This document shows, one piece after another, positions 1 through 6,854 of a stretch of DNA of 35,271 nt. Source of the stretch: an uncultured Oscillospiraceae bacterium. Lineage in GTDB: Bacteria > Bacillota > Clostridia > Oscillospirales > Oscillospiraceae. A program made the translations under genes and the position numbers. The notes below the pieces were generated by a model. That model saw nothing but the letters and a program-made list of their open reading frames with translations. It was not told the DNA's origin and made no database searches. Numbering within the stretch: position 1 is the first letter of the stretch; the number at the start of each line of letters is the position of its first letter. Location: NCBI GenBank assembly GCA_934662925.1, contig CAKUKL010000001.1, positions 1-35,271 of the forward strand. Reading direction: 5' to 3'.

Positions 1-286
1 AGATAAAGGTGATGAGCCGGGGCCAATTGATGGGGCCGGGGGCGTCCCCCTGAGCCAGCCGCTTGCCCCCCCTGGGGCGGGCGGGGCGCTCTTCCTCCCC
101 GTCGTCGTCAAAGAGCTCCTGTCCTTCGAATACGTAGTCATCCTCGCTGTTTTCCACAGGGGGGATGGGGCCGGTGGCCGGTCCGGGCTTTTCGCCGCAG
201 AAGGGGCACCGTTTATAGGTAGCGCTGTAATCCTCGCCGCACGCGTCGCAGTGGATGAGGGTTCCAGGGGCTGATTTCCGTGCCAT
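1..286 (-). CDS. Zinc-ribbon protein, 3' end cut by window edge
   Basis: Reading leftward from an ATG at 286 gives MARKSAPGTLIHCDACGEDY, followed by a second CPFCGE knuckle. The two CxxC pairs within the first 35 residues form a zinc ribbon. An acidic, low-complexity linker (EDDYVFEGQELFDDDGEEE) and a basic Arg/Gly stretch follow before the window ends. A strong Shine-Dalgarno, GGAGGT, sits about 8 nt before the ATG, and a sigma-A-type promoter lies upstream. Only about 95 codons are visible, so the main domain is missing and no function can be assigned; small membrane-anchored zinc-ribbon proteins often look like this. It is transcribed divergently from the AAA+ ATPase gene. Confidence 0.75.
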   Translation of the reverse strand, partial: MARKSAPGTLIHCDACGEDYSATYKRCPFCGEKPGPATGPIPPVENSEDDYVFEGQELFDDDGEEERPARPRGGKRLAQGDAPGPINWPRLITFI

Positions 287-322
287 GTCAAAAATACCTC
301 CAATTCGCGGGATTTCTTCTCT

Positions 323-351
323 ATACTACACGTTCCGGCTTTTGCCGTCAA
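323..351 (-). promoter_or_regulatory. Promoter for the zinc-ribbon gene
   Basis: On the minus strand TTGACG (346-351) is followed by a 17-bp spacer and TAGTAT (323-328), 37 bp before the ATG at 286. The -35 matches 5 of 6 and the -10 matches 4 of 6 consensus positions. Confidence 0.55.
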
Positions 352-394
352 TCCTTTTTTGGTGTTATGTCTACCGCTCAAATGTTAATTTTTA

Positions 395-423
395 TTGACC
401 AAAGGGTCCGCCTGCCATATAAT
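395..423 (+). promoter_or_regulatory. Sigma-A promoter for the AAA+ ATPase gene
   Basis: TTGACC (395-400), a 17-bp spacer, then a perfect TATAAT (418-423). The Shine-Dalgarno AAGGAG at 445-450 follows at leader distance. It is divergent from the promoter at 323-351, so the 287-450 gap is a bidirectional control region. Confidence 0.8.
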
Positions 424-459
424 ATCAGGAAGAAATGAATCGTTAAGGAGATGGGTCTC

Positions 460-1960
460 ATGAAACAGCCCCTCAGCCCCGGCGCCGCCCACAAGCAGTA
501 TGACGAGGGCATGACCGCCTTCCGCCGCCAGATCACCGACCCCGCCGCCCGGGTGGCCTTCGGCCGGGAGGCGGACGCCTTCATGCGGGAGTGCGCCTGC
601 GGCGTGTGGCAGGAGGATCAGGGCCTGACCCCCTATCACGTGGAATACTATAACGCCATTTACTGCAAGGGCAACCCGGTGCCCACCTGCCTGTACTGGG
701 AGCTGACCACGCTGGTGGCGAACTACTCCGGCTTCGTGCTGCCCAATTTCTTCCGGCGGCTGGTGCAGGCGGACGTGGAGCAGGGCAAGAGCCTGAGCCG
801 CCGGTTCGTGGACACCTTCACCCTGATGATGCTGCTCTTTGCCGCCGCCGACGGGCTGGTCAGCGAGAACGAGGCCGCCTTCGTCAATACCTGCGCCGAC
901 TCCATGACCGCCTTCTGCGACAAGGCGGGGGTGCCCGGCGGCAAGTCCCCGCTGGACATGCGGGACTTCGTCACCCGCCGGACGGACGGCACGCCGGTGC
1001 GCTCCGGCAAGCCCGCGGACGAGCCCCAGACCGCCGCGGCGGGCGAGCAGGCCCAGACGGAGCCGGCGAAAACGGAGCAGGAGCCGGAGCAGTCGCTGGA
1101 GGAGCTCATGGCCGAGCTGGACAGCCTGTGCGGCCTTGAAAAGGTCAAGGAGGACGTGAGGGGCCTTATCAATCTGGTGAAGGTCCGCAGGCTCCGGGCG
1201 GAGGCGGGCCTGCCCGTGCCGCCCATGTCCCTCCATCTGGTGTTCATGGGCAATCCGGGCACCGGCAAGACCACCGTGGCCCGGCTGCTGGCGAAAATTT
1301 ACCACGCCATCGGCGTGCTGCCCAAGGGGCAGATGGTGGAGGTGGACCGCTCCGGCCTTGTGGCGGGCTTCGTGGGCCAGACGGCACTGAAGACCCAGGA
1401 GGTCATCGAAAAGGCCCGGGGCGGCGTGCTGTTCATCGACGAGGCCTACTCGCTAGTCAATCAGGACGCCCCCAACGACTTCGGCGGCGAAGCCATCGAG
1501 GTGCTGCTCAAGGGAATGGAGGACCACCGGGACGACCTCATCGTCATCGTGGCGGGCTACACCGATCTGATGGAGCAGTTCATCCACTCCAACCCCGGTC
1601 TGGAGAGCCGCTTCAACAAGTATTTCTTCTTTGAGGACTACGACGGCGGCCAGCTGGCGGAGATCTTCCGCTCCATGTGCAAAAAGAATGGCCGTGGACG
1701 AGGCCACGGAGAAGGCGGTTGGCGAGGCCTTCCGCCTCATGTACGAGACCCGGGACGAGAACTTCGGCAACGCCCGGGACGTGCGCAATATCTTCGAGCA
1801 GGCGGTAGCCCGGCAGGCCAACCGGGTGGCGGCCATGGAAAACCCCGGCCGGGAGGACCTGATGGCCCTCACCGAGGGGGATCTGGGCCTTGTGGACCAG
1901 CCGGAGACGGAAAAGGCCGCTCTCTTGGAAGCCCCGGCGGAGCCGGAGAAAAGCGAATAA
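460..1960 (+). pseudogene. AAA+ ATPase (CbbX/SpoVK-like), frameshifted near 1687
   Basis: The first frame encodes an N-terminal helical region with a TerB-like stretch (LLFAAADGLVSENEAAF), a Pro/Glu-rich linker, then a CbbX/SpoVK-type AAA+ core. Walker A GNPGTGKT lies near residue 265, Walker B LFIDEAY near 325, and VIVAGY further on. After CKKNG at about 1681-1695 the homologous text ends and resumes in the +1 frame as AVDEATEKAVGEAFRLMYE through to EKSE and a stop at 1960, the normal C-terminal lid of this family. A net +1 shift near 1687 therefore breaks the gene. Left unshifted, the first frame runs meaninglessly to 3183 over antisense prfB. ATG 460 is preferred over ATG 451 because AAGGAG abuts 451 but is 9 nt from 460. 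The break could be a real mutation or an assembly error. Confidence 0.8.
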
Positions 1961-1970
1961 CGCAGGATGA

Positions 1971-2001
1971 AAAAACACCCCGTGATGACGTCATCACGGG
2001 G
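1971..2001 (-). terminator. Terminator of prfB
   Basis: A perfect 24-bp palindrome (1978-2001, CCCCGTGATGAC and its complement) is followed on the minus strand by TGTTTTT. It lies 18 bp past the prfB stop. On the plus strand only a weak T-run (TGTTTT) follows, so it may also serve the converging ATPase gene. Confidence 0.75.
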
Positions 2002-2019
2002 CGCTTGCTGTGTTTTGGT

Positions 2020-3141
2020 TTACTTCGTGGCCCAGTTGCCGGTGGCCAGCGCGGTGAGGTAGGCGTTGATGAAGCCGTCCAGATCGCCGTCCATGACGGC
2101 GTTGATGTTGCTGGTCTCGTAGGCGGTGCGGTTGTCCTTCACCAGCTGGTAGGGCATGAACACGTAGGAGCGGATCTGGCTGCCCCACTCGATCTTCAGC
2201 TGGTTGCCCTTGATGTCGGAGATCTTGTCCAGATGCTCCTGCTCCTTGATCTGCACCAGCTTGGAGCGCAGCATCTTCATACAGGTCTCCTTGTTCTGGA
2301 ACTGGGAGCGCTCCTGCTGGGAGGCCACCACGATGCCGGTGGGCTTGTGGATCAGGCGGACGGCGGAGGAGGTCTTGTTGATGTGCTGGCCGCCGGCGCC
2401 GGAGGAGCGGTAGACCTGCATCTCGATGTCCTCGGGCCGGATGTCCACCTCGATGCTGTCGTCGATCTCGGGGGTCACCTCGATGGCGGCGAAGGAGGTC
2501 TGGCGGCGGGCGTTGGCGTCGAAGGGAGACACTCGGACCAGACGGTGGACGCCGTGCTCACTCTTGAGGTAGCCGTAGGCGTGCTGGCCCTCGATGCGGA
2601 TGGCGGCGGACTTGATGCCCGCCTCGTCGCCCTCCTGATAGTCCAGAATGGAGTAGGTGAAGCCGTGGCGCTCCGCCCAGCGGGTATACATACGGTAGAG
2701 CATCTGGCACCAGTCCTGAGCCTCGGTGCCGCCGGCGCCCGCCTGAAGGGAGACGATGGCGGGGTTGTCGTCGTACTCGCCGGAGAGCAGCGTCTCCAGC
2801 CGGGCGGTCTCCATGTTCTGGATGAGCTTTTCGTAGCCCTCCTCCACCTCGGGCACCAGAGACTCGTCCTCCTCCTCGTTGCCCATCTCGCACAGCACCA
2901 GCAGGTCCTCCAGCGCATTGAGCCGCTTCTGCTGGGCGCTGACCTTGTCCTCCAGCTGGCTGATGCGCTGCTGGATCTTCCGGGCCTTCTCCACGTTGTC
3001 CCAGAAGCCATCGGCAGCGGACTCGGCGTGGAGCATGTCCAGCTCCCGCTCGGCGCTTTCCAGATCCAGCGCCTGCCCCAGCTTTTCCAGATCCGGCTTC
3101 AGGTTGTTGATCTTGACCTTATACTCATCGAATTGCAGCAT
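2020..3141 (-). CDS. prfB: Peptide chain release factor 2 (RF2)
   Basis: RF2 recognises UAA and UGA stop codons and triggers peptide release on the ribosome. The protein carries the SPF tripeptide of RF2 in VRVSPFDANARR and the universal GGQ loop in SSGAGGQHINKTSSAV, followed by the class-I factor C-terminus. Its length, about 373 residues, is normal. Most bacterial prfB genes need a +1 frameshift at an in-frame UGA near codon 25; here the corresponding segment (LGQALDLESAE) is read in one frame, so autoregulation by frameshifting is absent. ATG 3141 (MLQFDEYK) is favoured over ATG 3150 because the Shine-Dalgarno TAAGGA is adjacent to 3150 but about 8 nt from 3141. It is monocistronic, with its own promoter and terminator. 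Confidence 0.96.
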   Translation of the reverse strand: MLQFDEYKVKINNLKPDLEKLGQALDLESAERELDMLHAESAADGFWDNVEKARKIQQRISQLEDKVSAQQKRLNALEDLLVLCEMGNEEEDESLVPEVEEGYEKLIQNMETARLETLLSGEYDDNPAIVSLQAGAGGTEAQDWCQMLYRMYTRWAERHGFTYSILDYQEGDEAGIKSAAIRIEGQHAYGYLKSEHGVHRLVRVSPFDANARRQTSFAAIEVTPEIDDSIEVDIRPEDIEMQVYRSSGAGGQHINKTSSAVRLIHKPTGIVVASQQERSQFQNKETCMKMLRSKLVQIKEQEHLDKISDIKGNQLKIEWGSQIRSYVFMPYQLVKDNRTAYETSNINAVMDGDLDGFINAYLTALATGNWATK

Positions 3142-3188
3142 ATCGTTCATCCTTACATTCTGCCCGAGGGCGTAATTTCGTAAAATAC

Positions 3189-3217
3189 ATTATATAAAAA
3201 ACGCGGCCCGTTGTAAA
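3189..3217 (-). promoter_or_regulatory. Promoter of prfB
   Basis: On the minus strand TTTACA (3212-3217), a 17-bp spacer and a perfect TATAAT (3189-3194) lie about 50 bp before the prfB start. Confidence 0.75.
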
Positions 3218-3248
3218 GCAGAAATTCCGCGCCCTCCCCCGCCGGACG

Positions 3249-3290
3249 AAAAAAGCCGCCGCACGGCAGGTTTCCCGCTGTGCGGCGGCT
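3249..3290 (-). terminator. Terminator after the 34-codon ORF
   Basis: An 11-bp perfect stem (3254-3264 with 3280-3290, AGCCGCCGCAC) is followed on the minus strand by six T residues. It lies immediately past the small ORF at 3318-3422 and upstream of the prfB promoter, so a short separate transcript ends here. Confidence 0.85.
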
Positions 3291-3317
3291 TTCGGCGGGC
3301 GCTGCCCGGCTCCGGGT

Positions 3318-3422
3318 TCATCGTTCGCTGACCCGGCGGGCCTCGCCGGCAAAGATCAGGTCGTCCACGTCCTGTTTCGGGGCGGGGGTGTGGTCGGTAA
3401 CTCGGTTGTTCAGATGATTCAT
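3318..3422 (-). CDS. Small ORF, 34 residues, unknown
   Basis: The ORF reads MNHLNNRVTDHTPAPKQDVD and continues DLIFAGEARRVSER to a TGA stop. A canonical AAGGAG lies 8 nt before the ATG, and a strong intrinsic terminator follows 28 bp past the stop. It has no hydrophobic segment or recognisable motif; the peptide is hydrophilic with mixed charge. I do not recognise the family. The Shine-Dalgarno and dedicated terminator are the case for calling it a gene; no clear promoter was found. Confidence 0.5.
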   Translation of the reverse strand: MNHLNNRVTDHTPAPKQDVDDLIFAGEARRVSER

Positions 3423-3573
3423 CTCATTCGCTCCTTTTCTTTTTTGTTCCGCCATGTCGTCCGTATACAGGTCAGTATATGCACGATACCGTGCAACGAT
3501 GCCGGAAATTCCGGGAAATTTTTTACCGGAGGAGCGGAGAGAAAAAGATTTTCGGTAACTTTTCGCCGCACCC

Positions 3574-3602
3574 TTGACAAGGCCGGTCTGTTGTGTTATT
3601 AT
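3574..3602 (+). promoter_or_regulatory. Promoter of the tRNA operon
   Basis: A perfect TTGACA (3574-3579), a 17-bp spacer and TATTAT (3597-3602) lie 17 bp before the mature 5' end of tRNA-Leu. Confidence 0.85.
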
Positions 3603-3619
3603 AACTAGGCTCCAGACAG

Positions 3620-3706
3620 GCCGGAGTGGCGGAATTGGCAGACGCCCGGGACTTAAAATCCCGTGGGAGCGATCCCGTGCCGGTTCGACCCCGGTCTCCG
3701 GCACCA
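3620..3706 (+). tRNA. tRNA-Leu (UAA)
   Basis: The 87-nt cloverleaf has acceptor GCCGGAG paired with CTCCGGC, discriminator A and an encoded CCA. The anticodon loop CTTAAAA gives anticodon TAA at 3654-3656. A long variable arm (GTGGGAGCGATCCCGT) is typical of a class II leucine tRNA, and the T-loop is GGTTCGACCCC. It is followed after 10 nt by tRNA-fMet. Confidence 0.97.
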
Positions 3707-3716
3707 AAATTCATAT

Positions 3717-3792
<76 letters not shown>

Positions 3793-3793
3793 T

Positions 3794-3830
3794 AAAAACA
3801 GCCGTTTTCGATAAGAAAGCGGCTGTTTTT
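3794..3830 (+). terminator. Terminator supplied by the element after tRNA-fMet
   Basis: Stem AAAAACAGCCG (3794-3804) pairs with CGGCTGTTTTT (3820-3830), with a 15-nt loop. It is symmetric, so it can stop both the tRNA transcript and the leftward integrase transcript. It replaces the terminator displaced to the far end of the element. Confidence 0.85.
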
Positions 3831-3871
3831 CTAACTTTTTGGGGATTTTCAAATTTCGCCCCGCTCGAATA

Positions 3872-3890
3872 ATTCAACTTTAATTCAACT
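3872..3890 (+). repeat. Left arm-type integrase sites (ATTCAACT x2)
   Basis: ATTCAACT occurs at 3872-3879 and 3883-3890, 11 bp apart, overlapping the 3' end of the integrase gene. The same octamer family recurs at 17481-17519 near the right end. Paired distal motifs of this kind are typical integrase N-terminal-domain (arm) binding sites; the assignment is inferred. Confidence 0.55.
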
Positions 3891-5298
3891 CGCTCTGAAA
3901 ATTCAGGCTTTTTTTCAAAAATACATCGGCCAGAATGTCGGCGTTTTTCTGGTCGGCTTCCTCCATGACGTGGGCATAGATATTGGCCGTAGTGCTCACC
4001 TGAGCATGGCCCAGCCGCTTGGAGATGGACACGCTGTCCGCGCCGTTGAAGTACAGCATGGAGGCCATCGTGTGCCGGAAGGCGTGGGGGTTGATGTGGG
4101 GCAGGCCGTGACGCCTGCTGAACTTTGCCATCCAGTCGGTCACGCTGTCCGGGTGCATGGGCTGGCCGTTGTCCTGAGCGAACACAAAGCCCCGGTCCTG
4201 ATAGTATCCGCCCAGCCGCAGCCGCTCGGTGCTCTGCCATGCTCTGTACTGGCGGAGCAGCTGCATGGTTTCGAGCGGGAGCGTGATGAACCGCTTGGAG
4301 GCGTCCGTCTTGGGCAGATCCTCGTAAACGCCCCGATCCGGCGCATAGAGAATGTTGTTGCAGATATAGATCCGATGCTCGTCAAAGTCTACCCTGTTCC
4401 ATTTCAGCCCCAGCAGCTCCCCGCGCCGGGCTCCGGTGATCAGGAACAGGTGGACCAGCGTTTTCCATTTGAGCGGTTCGGCCTCCAGCGCGTCGCGGAT
4501 CGCTGCCACCTGTTCCGGCTGGAAATAGTTGACCTCTTTTTTGCTGACTTTTGGCAGAGTCGCCTTTGCCGCCACATTGAACGGGACAAGGCCCTCTTTT
4601 TCCGCCTGATCCAGCACCGTGGAGATCAGCCGGTGATGCTCCAGCACGGTCTTTGGCGAAAGGGTGCGGCTGTTTGCCTGAAAGGTAAAGAGCTTTTCCG
4701 GCGGTAGGCCCAGCGCCCCGGCTATGGCCTTTGCGGCGTCCCAGCTGATCTGATGTCCCTTCGCGGCAGCATATACCGCATGGAGGGAAACGCCGCTCTG
4801 TTCGGCCAGCCCGGCCCGTGTGATCCCCCGCTTTTTAAGCAGCGGCGGAAGATCGGCCTTTGTGACGGCTCGGTTCGGCCCCTTGCCTGCGCCCGGCTGC
4901 CCCAGCGCGGTATAGAGGCTGTTCAGATGATCGGCTCGGAGGTCTTTCAGCTTGATATGGCCGATGGCGGGATAGATCCGCTCGGTCAATTCCCGGTAGC
5001 GGACGATGGTGGAGTGCTTCGCGCCCCGCTGTTCTTTCAGAGCAATTACATAATCGCAGTAAGGGCCGAACTTCTGGCGGCTGTCGGTAGTCACCCCTTC
5101 TCTGCACTCTTTTTCAAAGGTCGCGGCAAAAGCCTCGGCCTTTTTTCTTGCGCTTTTTTCGGACCATGTGGGGGAGACTTCGAAGGTGGCCGTCCACGGT
5201 TTCAGCTGCTTCCCGTCTGCGCCCCGGCCCCGGTGGACACGGATGGAGTAGGAGATCAGCTTGCCGGATTTGTCACGGCGTTCCTGAATGTTGGCCAT
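3880..5298 (-). CDS. int: Tyrosine integrase with inserted XRE-type HTH
   Basis: Site-specific recombinase of the phage-integrase family, 472 residues (usual length about 370-400). Residues 1-65 are an arm-binding-type N-terminus, about 75-145 begin the core-binding domain, and 210-250 complete it. Residues 260-460 are the catalytic domain with Arg291 (GARRGELLGLKW), a beta-strand Lys (330 or 335), His405-x-x-Arg408 (HAFRHT), His431 (LGH) and nucleophile Tyr441 (NIYAHV). Residues about 149-207 are an insertion that reads as a helix-turn-helix (LLKKRGITRAGLAEQSGVSL then GLPPEKLF), splitting the core-binding domain. The ATG lies 2 bp past the repressor stop, so translation is probably coupled. 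It would integrate the element at tRNA-fMet. Confidence 0.96.
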   Translation of the reverse strand: MANIQERRDKSGKLISYSIRVHRGRGADGKQLKPWTATFEVSPTWSEKSARKKAEAFAATFEKECREGVTTDSRQKFGPYCDYVIALKEQRGAKHSTIVRYRELTERIYPAIGHIKLKDLRADHLNSLYTALGQPGAGKGPNRAVTKADLPPLLKKRGITRAGLAEQSGVSLHAVYAAAKGHQISWDAAKAIAGALGLPPEKLFTFQANSRTLSPKTVLEHHRLISTVLDQAEKEGLVPFNVAAKATLPKVSKKEVNYFQPEQVAAIRDALEAEPLKWKTLVHLFLITGARRGELLGLKWNRVDFDEHRIYICNNILYAPDRGVYEDLPKTDASKRFITLPLETMQLLRQYRAWQSTERLRLGGYYQDRGFVFAQDNGQPMHPDSVTDWMAKFSRRHGLPHINPHAFRHTMASMLYFNGADSVSISKRLGHAQVSTTANIYAHVMEEADQKNADILADVFLKKSLNFQSELN

Positions 5299-5300
5299 CG

Positions 5301-5900
5301 TTAAACCTCATCTTCCCATCCCGTCATTTCCTCTTCTGAGGCTTCAGGGAAGCAACCCGGAACTTGCTGTGTTGAAATTGGAATGCTGTCGAGACTTTTC
5401 AAACGATCTCTATACCAGCGTTCAAATAAATCGTCATCGATTGTTCCATCATCGCGCAGACGTCTCATTTTTGCCGAATCGTCAAAAAATTTTTGCAGAT
5501 GCCCATCGCAGAAAACGATGGAAGGTAGTGTTTCCTCGACGTCCTCGAACTCAGGATAATCGTCAGAAAATCCTCGAAGAATCGTCCTCGCCCGCTCCGT
5601 TTGCGTGAAATCAACCGTGACCCAATCACGCATTTGTTCCAAAACCCGTGCGACATCACCAACGCTTTTTACAGATAAGCCTTTTTGCTGTGGTTCCAAA
5701 GCACACAGCCAATCCAAAGATTTATCAAGCGCCTTTGCAAGTTCGCAGAGTGTATCAACGGGTGGAAACACTTTAGCTTTTACATAATTTGAAATATTTG
5801 CAGCCGAAGTTCCGACTTTTTCTGCAAGGGTAATCTGAGTTATTCCCTTTTCGTCTATTGCGTGTTTTAACCGTTCAGCAAGCGTGTCTTTAGTCAGCAC
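5301..5900 (-). CDS. CI-like repressor, XRE family
   Basis: A 199-residue protein. An N-terminal XRE helix-turn-helix (LAERLKHAIDEKGITQITLA then VGTSAANISNYVKAK) spans about residues 7-62; the C-terminal half is acidic with no recognisable LexA/S24 peptidase Ser-Lys dyad. A GTG start at 5900 is chosen because a strong GAGGGAGGGAG precedes it by 4-5 nt; the open frame reaches 5969 without a better signal. It is transcribed with the integrase and diverges from the early operon, the usual place of a lysogeny repressor. Its DNA is clearly more AT-rich than the flanking genes. Induction by RecA-dependent self-cleavage is not supported by sequence; an antirepressor or helper-phage protein is possible. 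Confidence 0.85.
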   Translation of the reverse strand: MLTKDTLAERLKHAIDEKGITQITLAEKVGTSAANISNYVKAKVFPPVDTLCELAKALDKSLDWLCALEPQQKGLSVKSVGDVARVLEQMRDWVTVDFTQTERARTILRGFSDDYPEFEDVEETLPSIVFCDGHLQKFFDDSAKMRRLRDDGTIDDDLFERWYRDRLKSLDSIPISTQQVPGCFPEASEEEMTGWEDEV

Positions 5901-5995
5901 AATACTCCCTCCCTCTTGTTTAAGGTTATCATTTATAGTGCGACAAGTCAACAGCAAGATCAAGAACACAATATAAAATGATAAAACAATTTAAA

Positions 5996-6025
5996 TTTGA
6001 TTGTTCAAACCATATTTGCTATAAT
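5996..6025 (+). promoter_or_regulatory. Early promoter with overlapping operator
   Basis: TTGATT (5997-6002), a 17-bp spacer and a perfect TATAAT (6020-6025) drive the rightward operon. An inverted repeat TTTGA-N4-TCAAA (5996-6009) covers the -35, a natural repressor site. The surrounding 5930-6030 stretch is strongly AT-rich. A leftward -10-like TATAAA lies in the same gap, but I could not fix a convincing leftward -35. Confidence 0.75.
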
Positions 6026-6049
6026 GCAAGAGAGAGGGGGTGAACGATA

Positions 6050-6229
6050 ATGCACAATACGGACATTCGCCGCGCCGCTGCGGATGCGGGTGTTAAACTC
6101 TGGCAAATTGCAGATGCGTTGGGAATCGCTGATTCCAGTTTATCGCGCAAACTACGCCGAGAACTAACATGCGAAGAAAAGGAGAACATCATGTCTATCA
6201 TTGCGGAAATTTCAAAGGAGGAGTTTTGA
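6050..6229 (+). CDS. Small HTH protein (Cro-like position), 59 residues
   Basis: MHNTDIRRAAADAGVKLWQI continues into ADALGIADSSLSRKLRREL, a compact helix-turn-helix, then a Glu/Lys-rich tail. It is the first gene of the rightward operon, directly after the promoter and a GAGGGGG Shine-Dalgarno, opposite the repressor. Position and size suggest a Cro-like or early regulatory role; small proteins of this pattern are common as first genes in clostridial mobile elements. Its stop overlaps the next start (TGATG). Confidence 0.75.
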   Translation: MHNTDIRRAAADAGVKLWQIADALGIADSSLSRKLRRELTCEEKENIMSIIAEISKEEF

Positions 6230-6420
6230 TGCCGCGCTTTTTAACGATTCGACAGACTGCCGCTACGGGCATACTTTCAGAGCACCACCTGCGTCTTTTG
6301 GTGTCAAAGGGGGCATGCCCGGGCTTGAGAATTGGGAACCGTTTTTTAATCAACTTCACCGCCCTTGAGGAACAGCTTGACCGGCAAAGCCGCGGGATGA
6401 AGGGTGGCGAAGCTGGATGA
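6229..6420 (+). CDS. Excisionase-like HTH protein, 63 residues
   Basis: The protein reads MPRFLTIRQTAATGILSEHH followed by LRLLVSKGACPGLRIGNRFLINFTALEEQL. This is the MerR/HTH_17-type winged fold of excisionases and similar DNA-binding proteins: wing residues R-I-G-N-R-F, then a recognition helix ending EEQL. ATG 6229 is set by AAAGGAGG 7 nt upstream; the in-frame upstream ATG at 6169 lies inside the previous gene. It overlaps the previous gene by 1 nt and the next by 4 nt (ATGA). A role as recombination directionality factor is likely but not proven. Confidence 0.7.
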   Translation: MPRFLTIRQTAATGILSEHHLRLLVSKGACPGLRIGNRFLINFTALEEQLDRQSRGMKGGEAG

Positions 6421-6851
6421 ACAAAAACGAAAAAACCTGCCCCACGGCGGCAACCGTGGAGCAGGCAGCGGAAGTCGAGACGGCGAAGCAGGCGGTCACG
6501 TTTTCCAAATCGAATTTTAGCACGAGCGGGCCACCCTGTCAAACCGGTTTGGTTTCCCGGAATCTGCACCGTGGCCGGGCCAGCGCGATCCCCGGGCATC
6601 AGCTTGTGGAACAGTTGGGGTTTGCTGATGGGCGTACATTGACACAGGCGATCGAGCGGGAGCGGCGGGCAGGCATTCCGATCTGTGCGGCCTGCGGGGA
6701 CACCCCGGGCTACTATCTGGCTGAGTCGCCGGATGAGCTGGAGGCGTACCTTCGTAGTTTGGACCGTCGGCTTCGAAGCGTTGGCATGACGCGGAAGCAC
6801 TTGGGGGACGTGCGCGATAGGTGGATTGGTCAGCAGAAATTGGAGGGCTAA
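6417..6851 (+). CDS. Phage-type conserved early protein, 144 residues
   Basis: The N-terminal ~55 residues are low in structure. The C-terminal half (HQLVEQLGFADGRTLTQAIE, then RERRAGIPICAACGDTPGYYLAESPDELEAYLRSLDRRL) has a winged-helix look, with an R-x-G-x-P-I motif and a Tyr-Tyr-Leu strand, a pattern common just before helicase-loader genes in Firmicutes phages. The CAAC cysteines are isolated and may be structural. The ATGA overlap with the preceding gene shows translational coupling. The biochemical role is unknown; a regulatory or replication-accessory protein is the best guess. Confidence 0.65.
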   Translation: MNKNEKTCPTAATVEQAAEVETAKQAVTFSKSNFSTSGPPCQTGLVSRNLHRGRASAIPGHQLVEQLGFADGRTLTQAIERERRAGIPICAACGDTPGYYLAESPDELEAYLRSLDRRLRSVGMTRKHLGDVRDRWIGQQKLEG

Positions 6852-6854
6852 CAC

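Noticed and set aside
1696..3183. Long rightward extension of the ATPase frame to 910 codons
   Set aside because: After the frameshift the frame is antisense to prfB and has no protein-like pattern; it stays open only because the DNA is GC-rich.
5301..5969. Longer repressor starting at 5969
   Set aside because: The extra 23 codons lack a ribosome-binding site and cover the AT-rich control region, whereas GTG 5900 has GAGGGAGGGAG just upstream.
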